From the NCBI RefSeq assembly GCF_019511445.1, contig NZ_JAEUAN010000034.1, positions 1 through 46,900 of the forward strand: 46,900 nt of DNA. Direction: 5' to 3'. Shown piece by piece: positions 31,325 to 38,652 of this stretch (positions within the stretch are counted from its first letter, which is position 1; each line of letters begins with the position of its first letter). Made by a program: the position numbers and the translations under genes. The DNA comes from Aliirhizobium wenxiniae. Lineage in GTDB: Bacteria > Pseudomonadota > Alphaproteobacteria > Rhizobiales > Rhizobiaceae. The notes beneath the pieces were generated by a model. That model was not told the origin of the DNA and did no database searches. It saw only the letters and a program-made list of their open reading frames with translations.

Positions 31325-31822
31325 ATGACTGTCGATGCCCCCTCCAGCTTTTCGCAAGCCGAACTTCTTGTCCTCGTCCAGCCACTGAGAGCCTTCGCGC
31401 GGCGCTTCGTCTCGAAAGAGGAGGATGTAGATGATCTCGTGCAGGAAACCCTCACACGGGCATTAGCTCATGCCGCCAAATTTCAGCGCGGGACGCGCCT
31501 GAAATCCTGGCTGTTCACCATCATGCGCAACTGCTTCTGCACGCGGTATGGTATTGCGAAGCGAGAAGTGGTCGGCATCGAAGACGACATCTGCGACCGA
31601 GCCGTCACCGCCCCCACCCAGGAATGGCATATCAGAGGCCAGGAATTGAACCGCGCCTTCGCAGATCTCCCTTCGCATCAGTTCACGGCTCTCCATATGG
31701 TCTTCATCGAGGGGATGAGCTACGACGAGGCCGCAACGAGGTCGAATTGTGCGGTTGGGACGATCAAGAGCCGCGTTAATCGTGCTCGTCTCGAAATCAC
31801 GAAGTCCTTGGGGGAACGGTAA
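31325..31822 (+). CDS. ECF sigma factor (sigma-70 family)
   Basis: ATG at 31325 follows AAGGAG. The 165 residues hold region 2 (about 15-75: LRAFARRFVSKEEDVDDLVQ, then LKSWLFTIMRNCF) and region 4 (about 105-160: AFADLPSHQFTALHMVFIEG, SYDEAATRSNCAVGTIKSRV). Both halves are intact. It resembles the EcfG-like ECF sigma factors common in rhizobia, but no NepR or PhyR gene lies next to it, so it is probably an accessory paralogue. Its region 2 is the template that the three mini-proteins in this window resemble. Confidence 0.9.
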   Translation: MTVDAPSSFSQAELLVLVQPLRAFARRFVSKEEDVDDLVQETLTRALAHAAKFQRGTRLKSWLFTIMRNCFCTRYGIAKREVVGIEDDICDRAVTAPTQEWHIRGQELNRAFADLPSHQFTALHMVFIEGMSYDEAATRSNCAVGTIKSRVNRARLEITKSLGER

Positions 31823-31827
31823 GGCGA

Positions 31828-32211
31828 TCAGTGTCGCGTCTTTGGTGAGGTGTTATCAAACAGCGCTGCTGCTATCTTGTTCAGTTGGATGGTATCAGCA
31901 ACGAGCAAGAAGCCGCCGAAGGACGGCACATCACGCATTGGGCTGGCATTCGCTGCAAACACGAACGGAATGGCTCGGGCTTCTAGCACTTCACTGATGT
32001 ACAGGACCGTTTCCTGGGGAAGCTCGACATCTACGATCGCACCATCGATGTCACCTCGTAGATAGTAGATAAGATCTTCGGCCATGGCCGTGGGACCCAC
32101 GATCCTGCCTCCCGCCGCGACGAACATCGCACGAACATCGTTCTTCAAGAACGATCCATCCTCAACAACCAGTATGTTTTTGCCACGGAAGGCTTTCAGT
32201 GCTGACAACAC
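31828..32211 (-). CDS. Degenerate receiver-domain protein
   Basis: A GTG (32211) or TTG (32208) starts a 127-residue receiver with ILVVEDGSFLKND and the phospho-Asp in AIVDVELPQ. The switch Thr is missing (FVFAANAS for the usual FVFATGY), and the conserved Lys-Pro is absent (FLLVADTI). The chain is otherwise close to the receiver at 41433. It may be a non-switching or phosphorylation-independent receiver. It is convergent with the ECF sigma gene, five bases from its stop. Confidence 0.75.
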   Translation of the reverse strand: MLSALKAFRGKNILVVEDGSFLKNDVRAMFVAAGGRIVGPTAMAEDLIYYLRGDIDGAIVDVELPQETVLYISEVLEARAIPFVFAANASPMRDVPSFGGFLLVADTIQLNKIAAALFDNTSPKTRH

Positions 32212-32353
32212 TCGGATCCTTTATCGAGCATGGCCGCTAACCGGCGAGGTCAGGATAAGTTTCGCGGCTTAAAATTAGGTTGGCGCGGCAGCTCCCGCGT
32301 GTCTTCTCCGCGCTTTCCTTCACAGTTCTCGCAATAGCGCCCCAGCAATTCAC

Positions 32354-32693
32354 GTGCTATCTGTCCCGCGAACGAGGAGACTGAAGCTCATTGCGGTCGC
32401 AGTGGCAGCGCTTGTGCCAGTGGCTACTATGCTCGGTTACAACGGGATCGTGATGCGCCAGCAACGACGAGGTCCAAGCGCTGGCCGGTCAGGCCGCCCG
32501 ACAAGCGTCATCAGAAGTGGAGCGCATCGTTGAGGGGCTGCGGTCTCTCCTTGTGGCAATAACCTCGATGCCGGCCGTGCGGCGGCACCTTGATACAGCT
32601 GAATGCGACGAAGCGGTCGCCTCTCTCGCTGCGAACGTTCCCAATGGACAGACCGTTTCGACGATCTTGGTACCGTCGGCCTATTCGGAGTGA
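32354..32693 (+). pseudogene. Frameshifted N-terminus of a membrane sensor protein
   Basis: From a GTG at 32354 the frame reads a membrane segment (LKLIAVAVAALVPVATMLGY) and MRQQRR, then near 32467 the coding sense moves to another frame: EVQALAGQAARQASSEVERI, VEGLRSLLVAITSMPAVRRH, to a TGA at 32691. Together these form the first ~110 residues of a periplasmic-sensor kinase or cyclase. The catalytic part is gone, so this is a decayed gene. Confidence 0.65.
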
Positions 32694-32878
32694 AACCACA
32701 ACACGGCCTGGACCGAACATCCCAAAGCTCGTCAAATCTGAGTGGCAATGCCCGCCGAAGAACGAAAAAACAGTCGCACCTGCGCTTTGGCAGGTCCGCT
32801 CAAGTTGCCATTGGCGCCGCCCGGCTGTCATGAGATGTTAATTCGACTCAACCTCGCATCTATGCTAAACCGAGCCAT

Positions 32879-32947
32879 CGTCACCCGATTGTTCGTGGGC
32901 GGTGGCGACTGAGAGTACTACGTGCTCCCGCCTGCCAGAACAGGGAG
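32879..32947 (+). promoter_or_regulatory. Structured mRNA leader, pseudoknot candidate, copy 2
   Basis: CGTCACC (32879-32885) pairs with GGTGGCG (32901-32907). Loop bases GTGGGC (32895-32900) can pair with GCCTGC (32930-32935), followed by the Shine-Dalgarno GGGAG (32943-32947) of the 32955 gene. GTGCTCCCGCCTGC is identical to copy 1 and the loop CGTGGGC matches copies 1 and 3 with one wobble change. Confidence 0.6.
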
Positions 32948-32954
32948 CGTCATC

Positions 32955-33218
32955 ATGCTTCAGACAGTTGGCATCCAACCGGGATTGAAGGAAATCCTGG
33001 AACGACGGGCTAAGACGTACACGCCTGACCCCTTAGAACAACGTCGTCTTGTCGAGCGAACGATCAGCAGCTCCTGCGACGATCCGGATTTGCTGGAGGG
33101 CCCGTCCCTCGAGAATGCGTTGTTCTGCGTTATGCATAATCTCGTCCGCGCGGCAGTTCGACAGGCGTCCGAAGACCGTGAGAAAGCTCCCTCGCTACGC
33201 GTTGCCCAGCGGGCGTAA
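32955..33218 (+). CDS. Sigma region 2-like mini-protein (87 aa)
   Basis: ATG at 32955 follows GGGAG and the structured leader. The protein begins MLQTVGIQPGLKEILERRAK and has LVERTISSSCDDPDLLEG and ENALFCVMHNLVRAA, in the same spacing as the proteins at 3310 and 6228 and as region 2 of the ECF sigma at 31325. Region 4 is absent; a short basic tail follows. Its 3' end overlaps, in the opposite sense, the winged-helix-like gene 33130-33375. Sigma mimicry is inferred. Confidence 0.65.
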   Translation: MLQTVGIQPGLKEILERRAKTYTPDPLEQRRLVERTISSSCDDPDLLEGPSLENALFCVMHNLVRAAVRQASEDREKAPSLRVAQRA

Positions 33219-33375
33219 GCTTGCATCTGATCCGGTCGGCACGGAAGTCGCCGGACTTGACGATCCAGCCGGCCGCTTCTGCTTCGATGACGGTCTTCAT
33301 GCCAACGCCCTTCGGCAAAGCGCGATAGACACGTAAGCTCAGGGCTAAAAGCAGCAAGACATGTCTTCGGTTCAT
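33130..33375 (-). CDS. Small winged-helix-like protein (LTPAG family), copy 2
   Basis: The ATG at 33375 is five bases after GGAGG, the best of three adjacent starts. The 81 residues begin MNRRHVLLLLALSLRVYRAL, then PKGVGMKTVIEAEAAGWIV and IRCKLTPAGQRVA. It shares GVGMKT and LTPAG with the protein at 3043. Here the gene is convergent with the sigma-like gene and overlaps it by 89 bases, while in the first locus it is downstream on the same strand. The hydrophobic start could also be read as a signal-like helix. Confidence 0.55.
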   Translation of the reverse strand: MNRRHVLLLLALSLRVYRALPKGVGMKTVIEAEAAGWIVKSGDFRADRIRCKLTPAGQRVARELSHGLRTPVELPRGRDYA

Positions 33376-33778
33376 CATCACCTCCCTTAGAAGCGCTGAG
33401 GGTCGGCATTGTTCAGGAAACGCTTAAGGAACACCGAAGCCGGCTGCGGGTAAAGGGGAGGGAATGAGAAACAAATGCTCCAGATACAGAACGTTTCTCA
33501 TTCGAGGAGTTTGTTTGCGCTGCTGCCTCTTCTTTCGCTTTGACGCTACGACTCAAACAAGAAGCAGCATTTCAAGGTGCAGACGCAATATCCGAAAAAT
33601 GTCCGGCTTTGTCCCCGCTCCCTTGCAACATCAGAAATTGTACCTATATAGACTTCATCGACCATTGCTTGTGACGTTGGTCCGGAGCCTCGCTCCCGTC
33701 GGATTTCCTCTCAAATAATCGATCTCAACCCGCAAGGCATCGCGGGAGCATCAACGATTGCTCTGAAAGGAAATCGTC
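33376..33778. other. Intergenic region and cold-shock leader, copy 2
   Basis: About 400 bases with no convincing gene. The frame 33464-33718 is rich in Arg, Cys and Phe and does not look like protein. A hairpin CCCGC/GCGGG lies at about 33730-33748, just before the csp Shine-Dalgarno. The stretch probably holds the csp promoter and untranslated leader. Confidence 0.4.
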
Positions 33779-33988
33779 ATGAACACTGGCACAGTTAAAT
33801 GGTTCAACTCCACCAAAGGCTTCGGCTTCATTCAGCCCGACAACGGTAGCGCGGACGTCTTCGTCCATGTGTCTGCTGTCGAGCGCGCCGGGATGCGTTC
33901 GCTCTCGGACGGCCAGAAGATCTCGTACGAGGTCGTTGAGGACCGAAAGTCCGGCAAAAGCTCGGCCGAAAACCTTCAGGCAGCGTAA
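33779..33988 (+). CDS. Cold-shock domain protein (CspA family), copy 2
   Basis: ATG at 33779 follows AAGGAAA. The 69 residues start MNTGTVKWFNSTKGFGFIQP, with RNA-binding motifs KGFGFIQ and DVFVHVSAV, and end in ENLQAA. It is close to the copy at 28132 but has the usual Ser after WFN. It heads the second csp module: 20-mer, terminator, basic protein. It likely acts as an RNA chaperone in cold or other stress. Confidence 0.95.
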   Translation: MNTGTVKWFNSTKGFGFIQPDNGSADVFVHVSAVERAGMRSLSDGQKISYEVVEDRKSGKSSAENLQAA

Positions 33989-34007
33989 AAGTTCACATTC
34001 GCTCCGC

Positions 34008-34027
34008 TGACCACGGATGTACTGGCA
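34008..34027 (+). other. Conserved 20-base element in csp 3' UTR, copy 2
   Basis: Identical over 20 bases to 28359-28378 and placed in the same position between csp stop and terminator, while bases on either side differ. Confidence 0.6.
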
Positions 34028-34049
34028 GCAGGGCTGAGTGACTTTGAAA

Positions 34050-34074
34050 GGTCGGGCTAGCGCCCGGCCTTTTT
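34050..34074 (+). terminator. Intrinsic terminator after csp copy 2
   Basis: GGTCGGGC and GCCCGGCC pair over eight bases around a TAGC loop, followed by TTTTTGTTTT. Same position as in the first csp module but with a different stem, so the structure is kept and the sequence is not. Confidence 0.9.
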
Positions 34075-34153
34075 GTTTTCGACTGGGCGCTTCTCTTGGG
34101 TGTTTCTCATCGGAGGCCGAAACGGTGCACCACGCAAGTTAAGGGAGATCATC

Positions 34154-34375
34154 GTGACAGCCACGAAAGATGCGTTTTTCAAACCCGAAAAGATTTCCGC
34201 TCGGGACAAGGCCAAAACCACGACAGATGTCGCGCGGCAAATCACAGAAATGGAAACGGCTGACCGGGTCAGCAAAACAACGCGGCTGCGTCAGTTACGC
34301 GAAGCGCAGCCGATCGAGCCAGAGGTGGATCGGCCGCCTCGGCGTCGAAAGGCAGCACCAGCAGTATGGCTGTGA
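34154..34375 (+). CDS. Small basic protein paired with csp, copy 2 (73 aa)
   Basis: A GTG at 34154 follows AGGGAG. The protein begins VTATKDAFFKPEKISARDKA and has a helix with SKTTRLRQLREAQ, then a basic Pro/Arg tail. FF-x-K and the T-x-RLR-x-LREA helix are shared with the protein at 28463, and both follow a csp gene with the same 20-mer and a terminator. The family is unnamed to me; nucleic-acid binding is inferred from charge. Confidence 0.65.
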   Translation: MTATKDAFFKPEKISARDKAKTTTDVARQITEMETADRVSKTTRLRQLREAQPIEPEVDRPPRRRKAAPAVWL

Positions 34376-34560
34376 GCGCCGCTCAGCTGGGGCGGTCATG
34401 CTGCTCCGCTCGTTCGAAGGCCGTCCGCATTTGAAACAAGAGGAGGGGATATGTTTCCCGCCCCAGAAAAGATCTCGCGCTACTGTTTTAGCGCAACTCC
34501 AGCAGTCGTCAGTATGATCAGCTTTTCGTTCGTCATGATTATGATTGGGAAAGGCTGGCT

Positions 34561-34965
34561 ATGGTGAACATGAGCGACATGAAGCAGTTGCTGCTGCGCA
34601 GGCTTCTCAAGCGCGCAGACTATGCCACGCTCGATCTTAAGCCCGAAGCGGGCGCAAATCACTTGGCGGAGGTTGCTCTTATCGCGCAAATCCGGTCCGG
34701 CATGATTGCACCTGACGACTATCTCCAGCCCGCAGCGACGCGGGTGGCACTCAGCCGGGACAATGACGTCGAATTTTACGCGAGTTCGAACGGCGATCGT
34801 TGGTTACTTTGCGAGCATGAAAAGGCAGATGAAATTTTTGTCCTGCATCGTAGCAATCCCCGCTCGGGTGGACATGAAACGCGGATGTCCGTTGGCTCCT
34901 TCCTCGCATTGGCGCCGAGGGGGCCTGAACATGAAGCACTTCGGGTCCTGCTAAGTGATCGCTAA
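34561..34965 (+). CDS. SNGDRW-family hypothetical protein, copy 2 (134 aa)
   Basis: ATG at 34561 follows AAAGG; ATG 34570 is an alternative. The first ~70 residues (MKQLLLRRLLKRADYATLDL) are helical. The C-terminal part has EFYASSNGDRWLLCEHE, LHRSNPRSGGHETRM and EHEALRVLL, matching residues 7-65 of the protein at 29389. The shared domain is therefore about 60 residues, joined to different partners: at the C-terminus here, at the N-terminus there. Function unknown. Confidence 0.7.
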   Translation: MVNMSDMKQLLLRRLLKRADYATLDLKPEAGANHLAEVALIAQIRSGMIAPDDYLQPAATRVALSRDNDVEFYASSNGDRWLLCEHEKADEIFVLHRSNPRSGGHETRMSVGSFLALAPRGPEHEALRVLLSDR

Positions 34966-35096
34966 ACGCCCAGTGCTTGGCCAGTGATAAGGGAAACAGG
35001 ATGCCCGGGGTGCCACGCCGCCGACGCCCACCGTTCGTTCCGTAACCGTGTTTCGGCTCGTGGCTTTGATTAGCCGACGCTCAAGTGAAGTAAGCA

Positions 35097-36107
35097 ATGG
35101 TTGAGAAGAAGAATTCCAAGGGCAGACAAAAGAACCATAGCGAGGCGCGGCTTGCAGCAGTCGTAAACTCCTCATTCGATGCCATCATCAGCAAAGATCT
35201 ATCCGGAACGATCGTCAGCTGGAACAGAGCGGCGGAACGGCTTTTTGGTTTCTCGGCCGAGCAAGCGATCGGTCAATCGATCTACATGATTATCCCTGGT
35301 GACAGACACGCGGAAGAAGTCGAGATCATCCGACGTCTTAAGCTTGGTGAACAGATTGAAACGTTCGAGACAGTGCGCCAGAAGAGCACGGGTGAGCGCG
35401 TGCAGGTCTCCATCACGATTTCGCCCATTGCCGATAAGCGCGGCAAAATCGTTGGCGCGTCGAAGATCGCGAGAGACATTACCGAAGCAAAGGAAACCGA
35501 GCGCCGCCTCCGGCTACTGATGCGGGAAATCAATCATCGCGTCAAAAATCAATACGCAGTTATTTTAGCCGTGATCTCGCAGACCGCGGCCCGAAGCCAG
35601 GATATCCGAGTATTTGAGCGCCGCGTGCGAGAACGCATCATGGGGTTATCACATTCTCATGACTTGCTGTCCTCAGTGGATTGGTCCGGGGTGGATCTGC
35701 GAGAGCTGGTTGCTCATCAGGTCAAACCATTCGATACCGGTGGCGAATTCGCCCTGTCAGGATCGGACATTTTGCTGGATGCGAACGCTGTCCTGAATAT
35801 CGGGATGGCGCTGAACGAGCTCATCACCAACCGGGTTCAATATGCCGACCCGGAACGTTCACGCGTCAAGGTTTCTTGGCGGATTTTGGGGGATGGCTCT
35901 GACAGCGCGATGTTTGAGCTGACTTGGCAGGAAAGCAACGTCCTCCATGCTGATCTTCTATCGCAGGGAAACGGTTTCGGGTCGCTGGTCCTCAGACGCA
36001 TTGTCGCGACCGCCTTGGGCGGGACCAGCGAGTGGCGTGTCGAGGGTGATGTGTTGGTCTGGACGCTGATTGCCCCACTGTCACGGGTAAGAATTCACCG
36101 AGATTGA
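35097..36107 (+). CDS. PAS-HWE histidine kinase (336 aa)
   Basis: A PAS domain at about 18-130 (SFDAIISKDLSGTIVSWNRA, then VGASKIARDITEAK) precedes an HWE/HisKA_2 kinase core with the phospho-His in LMREINHRVKNQYAVI and the WxE motif in ELTWQES. The N-box is altered: NELITNRVQYAD where HELATNAxKYGAL is usual, so ATP binding should be checked. No membrane segment. No response regulator is adjacent. HWE kinases in alphaproteobacteria often feed the PhyR general stress pathway. Confidence 0.85.
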   Translation: MVEKKNSKGRQKNHSEARLAAVVNSSFDAIISKDLSGTIVSWNRAAERLFGFSAEQAIGQSIYMIIPGDRHAEEVEIIRRLKLGEQIETFETVRQKSTGERVQVSITISPIADKRGKIVGASKIARDITEAKETERRLRLLMREINHRVKNQYAVILAVISQTAARSQDIRVFERRVRERIMGLSHSHDLLSSVDWSGVDLRELVAHQVKPFDTGGEFALSGSDILLDANAVLNIGMALNELITNRVQYADPERSRVKVSWRILGDGSDSAMFELTWQESNVLHADLLSQGNGFGSLVLRRIVATALGGTSEWRVEGDVLVWTLIAPLSRVRIHRD

Positions 36108-36222
36108 TTGTCTTTATCCTCGCGGGAGAAGCGATCCGCTCGCGCTCCCACGGTAACCGGGATCGCGAGTTCGGCCTGAATCAATCTGTCCGAAGATACA
36201 CGAATAAATTTGCAGCATCACC

Positions 36223-36411
36223 GTGGCTCCGGCCAAACACCCGAACCGCGCACTCGTAGCTTTCGAGGCGCTTATGAAAGGAAAAGCCGTGGCGGTCCCG
36301 GGCCTCGTCAATAAAATCGTGACGCGTCTAGCCGCGCTCACACCAGTCGCCCTGCTAGCCGCAGTACACGCGGCAGCAACTCGACTGAGAAAATTCCGCG
36401 AGACGGGGTGA
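36223..36411 (+). pseudogene. C-terminal remnant of an SDR gene
   Basis: The frame reads ALVAFEALMKGKAVAVPGLV, then NKIVTRLAALTP and ATRLRKF. The pattern (A-x-x-x-x-ALMKGKxVxVPGxxNK) is the usual C-terminal end of DltE-like SDR enzymes. The cofactor and catalytic parts are absent upstream, so this is a 5'-truncated fragment. A GTG opens the frame but no Shine-Dalgarno is seen. Confidence 0.5.
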
Positions 36412-36499
36412 CAAAAGGGCAATGCCGCGCAAACGTGTCGGCCGCGACGGTTAAGCCCACTGCGAGCTGGGCAAAGAACGCGAGCCGACCGAAGCGAAC

Positions 36500-36700
36500 C
36501 TAGTCGCCTTTGGTCTTCATCGCATCGGTAACCTTGCGCTTGACCGGATCGGCGTTGGTCTCGCCAACTGCATCTTCTTCCGTATCCGGATCGTCCTTCG
36601 CCGGTAGATAGCCTCGCGGCTTGTTCTCCTGTGGACCTTCCCAACGTGGCGACTGGTCCGTGGTGCCCGGTGCGCCGTCCTTTGGTGAATCGATACCCAT
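36500..36700 (-). CDS. Hydrophilic hypothetical protein, 66 aa
   Basis: ATG at 36700 follows GGAG. The protein begins MGIDSPKDGAPGTTDQSPRW and is rich in Asp, Lys, Pro and Thr, with GYLPAKDDPDTEEDAVGE and a KRKVTDAMK end. It looks intrinsically disordered, like small stress-protection proteins. GGAAC (36748-36744) and TGTT (36727-36724) on the minus strand, 16 bases apart, form an EcfG-type promoter that would start transcription about 17 bases before the ATG. No family is recognised. Confidence 0.65.
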   Translation of the reverse strand: MGIDSPKDGAPGTTDQSPRWEGPQENKPRGYLPAKDDPDTEEDAVGETNADPVKRKVTDAMKTKGD

Positions 36701-36723
36701 CGTTAATCTCCTATTCCGCAGCC

Positions 36724-36748
36724 AACATCGCAAACCCACGGGAGTTCC
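36724..36748 (-). promoter_or_regulatory. EcfG-type promoter of the 36700 gene
   Basis: On the minus strand GGAAC, 16 bases, TGTT. It fits the GGAAC-N18-TT form of RpoE2-type promoters and places the transcript start a short leader ahead of the ATG. Confidence 0.55.
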
Positions 36749-36936
36749 GCGCTTGACCCCACTTCAACGACAATTTCCAATGCATGGCGTATGGTTGTCC
36801 TCGTCGCCAGCGTACAGACGCGAAGCCATTCAGACGGAATGGAACTTGCGCCGACTGCACCAGTTCGCGCGCCATCAACTATGGATCTGTCCTGTTAAGG
36901 CGGGTTCAGTCCGTCGACGGCGAAGGAGTACAGCCA

Positions 36937-37137
36937 ATGGCAGACCGTAAATCTGAACCGAAGAACGACTTTCCTGCTCCGATGGTTAGCAAGCGCCAAG
37001 ACCGATCTGCGTCTCTTAATCTCGAAGAGGTGGATATGAGCAAGGATGGCGTTCAGGGCGGCGTCGCAGTGTCGAAGGGCCGGGCCAGCACCTTCGTGAG
37101 CAAGCTTTCCGAAGATGGCACTGGGGAGAATACCTGA
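36937..37137 (+). CDS. Hydrophilic hypothetical protein, 66 aa
   Basis: ATG at 36937 follows GGAG. The protein begins MADRKSEPKNDFPAPMVSKR and continues with SLNLEEVDMSKDGVQGG and a Ser/Lys-rich end. It is charged, lacks a hydrophobic core and is probably disordered. Its stop shares a base with the start of the next gene (TGATG), so the two are coupled. A weak EcfG-like site (GGAAC at 36841, N16, AGTT) lies upstream. Confidence 0.6.
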   Translation: MADRKSEPKNDFPAPMVSKRQDRSASLNLEEVDMSKDGVQGGVAVSKGRASTFVSKLSEDGTGENT

Positions 37138-37376
37138 TGTCGTATTACGCATGGAAAGTCTCGGCTCCGGGTCGGCCGGACTTCGAAGCTATCGGGACGC
37201 TCGACGAGCTGGAAGCTTATCTGGACGCATCAGGCTTGCCGGGAACCTCGCCGTCAAGGCCGATCATTGAGCGAACCTTGCGTATGCAACATGAAGGGCA
37301 GGGTTACTACAAGGAGCCGACACACGCAGATGATCGCTGGTCGCTGCTTTGGATCGAGCTCGCAGGGCGGAACTAA
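37137..37376 (+). CDS. Hypothetical protein, 79 aa
   Basis: The ATG overlaps the stop of the preceding gene by one base. The protein begins MSYYAWKVSAPGRPDFEAIG and has TLDELEAYLDASGL and a Trp-rich end (DDRWSLLWIELAG). It looks like a folded alpha/beta cytosolic protein. No family is recognised. Coupling to the disordered protein upstream suggests the two act together. Confidence 0.6.
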   Translation: MSYYAWKVSAPGRPDFEAIGTLDELEAYLDASGLPGTSPSRPIIERTLRMQHEGQGYYKEPTHADDRWSLLWIELAGRN

Positions 37377-37461
37377 GTCTATATGATCTCGCCGATAGAT
37401 TCGGCGACGTCGGCAGGCGAGAGCCTCGACTGATCGGGGCGCCAACCCAGCGGCATCGTCC

Positions 37462-38352
37462 TCAGGACGAACGATAGACGTCGTTATCGCTCTTGCCCGG
37501 TTTAGCAGGATCCAGCGCATATCGTCGACCTTCCGGTACCGCGATTGCCACAAAGTTCGTAGCGAGTTCCTGCAGCCGTTTGCGAACATTCTCTCCGCGC
37601 ACGGGGCGGCCATGGCCAGTTATGATGAGCTCCGGCTCAAGTGCAGCGAGGATGGCAACTGACCGTTCCGCCTCCTCCCAATCCGGTGTCAGGTATCGAG
37701 GTGGCCCGTGCATTTCCGGCTTTTGGGTAATGACCTCATAGACCGATTCCTGGCCGGTCGTGACAATAGCGTCGCCTGCAATCAGCGTCCGATCGCTCTC
37801 GCGCCAAAGAGAGATGTGTCCCGGCGCATGGCCGGGAGTATGCAACCATCGCCAGCCTGGCATCTCGGGGATGCTTTGATCACGTGGAAGCATCTTCAAC
37901 CAAGCGCTCACATCGACAGGTGAGCGGGGGAAGAGCGGCGACATCAACGCGACTGCTCCTCCGCCGACAAATGCGTCGGCCGGAGGATAGGAGGATTGCC
38001 CGTTCAGATACGGAAATTCCAGTGGATGAGCGTAGACCGGCACATCCCAGTGTCGTGCCAACGCCTCCAGAGAGCCCACATGATCGAAATGACCATGGGT
38101 CATGACAATTGCCGATGGCCGGGTGTTGCGACCAAATCGGTGCTCTGCGGCCTCGATGATCGCGTTCTTCGACGTCGGAAGCCCCGTATCTACCAGCACC
38201 CATCCTTCGCCTTTGGCGGGATCGCCATAGAAGACGACATTGACGATCGACATCCGCCGATAGGAAAGATCAGGGGCGATGATCGAAGTATCGGATCCTG
38301 CCTGCGTTACCGGTGCGAGATCTTCTTCGTCGAGGGCGAGCTGTAGGGTCAC
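37462..38352 (-). CDS. MBL-fold metallo-hydrolase
   Basis: A GTG at 38352 follows AAGGAG. The 296 residues have the metallo-beta-lactamase motif THGHFDHVG (HxHxDH), a second His in HTPGHAPGHIS, Asp in LIAGDAI and a last His in ITGHGRPV, so all zinc ligands are present. The fold is shared by glyoxalase II-like, lactonase and other hydrolases; substrate is unknown. No signal peptide. It follows the chrA remnant by 39 bases on the same strand. Confidence 0.9.
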   Translation of the reverse strand: MTLQLALDEEDLAPVTQAGSDTSIIAPDLSYRRMSIVNVVFYGDPAKGEGWVLVDTGLPTSKNAIIEAAEHRFGRNTRPSAIVMTHGHFDHVGSLEALARHWDVPVYAHPLEFPYLNGQSSYPPADAFVGGGAVALMSPLFPRSPVDVSAWLKMLPRDQSIPEMPGWRWLHTPGHAPGHISLWRESDRTLIAGDAIVTTGQESVYEVITQKPEMHGPPRYLTPDWEEAERSVAILAALEPELIITGHGRPVRGENVRKRLQELATNFVAIAVPEGRRYALDPAKPGKSDNDVYRSS

Positions 38353-38391
38353 GAGAGGCTCCTTGTGTGGCGGGCGAACCGGCCGCGCTCT

Positions 38392-38652
38392 TCAAAGTTC
38401 CATCGTCGCTTTGGCCCACCCTACCTGGCTTGAAGCAGGTCCTAGAAGGAACTGGCAAAGCGCGACGATATCGCCGTAAGCCTTTTCATCCAGCCACTGG
38501 CGGCGAGTGACGAGTTCGTCCCGGAAGTAGCCCAGATGGGCGACGGGGCCACCAAAGGACGTCAGGCCTAGCTTCAGGAACGCCCAAAAGACTTCGGAAG
38601 CTGATCCCCGCGGCTGTGACGCTGTCTGTCGGTCACTCGATATTGCGTCCAT
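38392..38652 (-). pseudogene. Truncated chromate transporter (chrA remnant)
   Basis: The 86-residue frame reads EVFWAFLKLGLTSFGGPVAH, LGYFRDELV and YGDIVALCQFLLGPASSQVG, the N-terminus of ChrA-type chromate transporters, then stops after WAKATMEL. ChrA is normally about 400 residues, and the conserved Pro of CQFLPGP is Leu here. The gene is cut within the first domain, so no transporter is made. The rest is not found nearby. Confidence 0.8.

Noticed and set aside
33464..33718. 84-codon ORF before the second csp
   Set aside because: Arg/Cys-rich with no conserved look; better explained as csp promoter and leader.
36114..36644. 176-codon minus-strand ORF
   Set aside because: Arg/Ser/Ala-rich, overlaps the SDR remnant and the better supported 36500-36700 gene in another frame.
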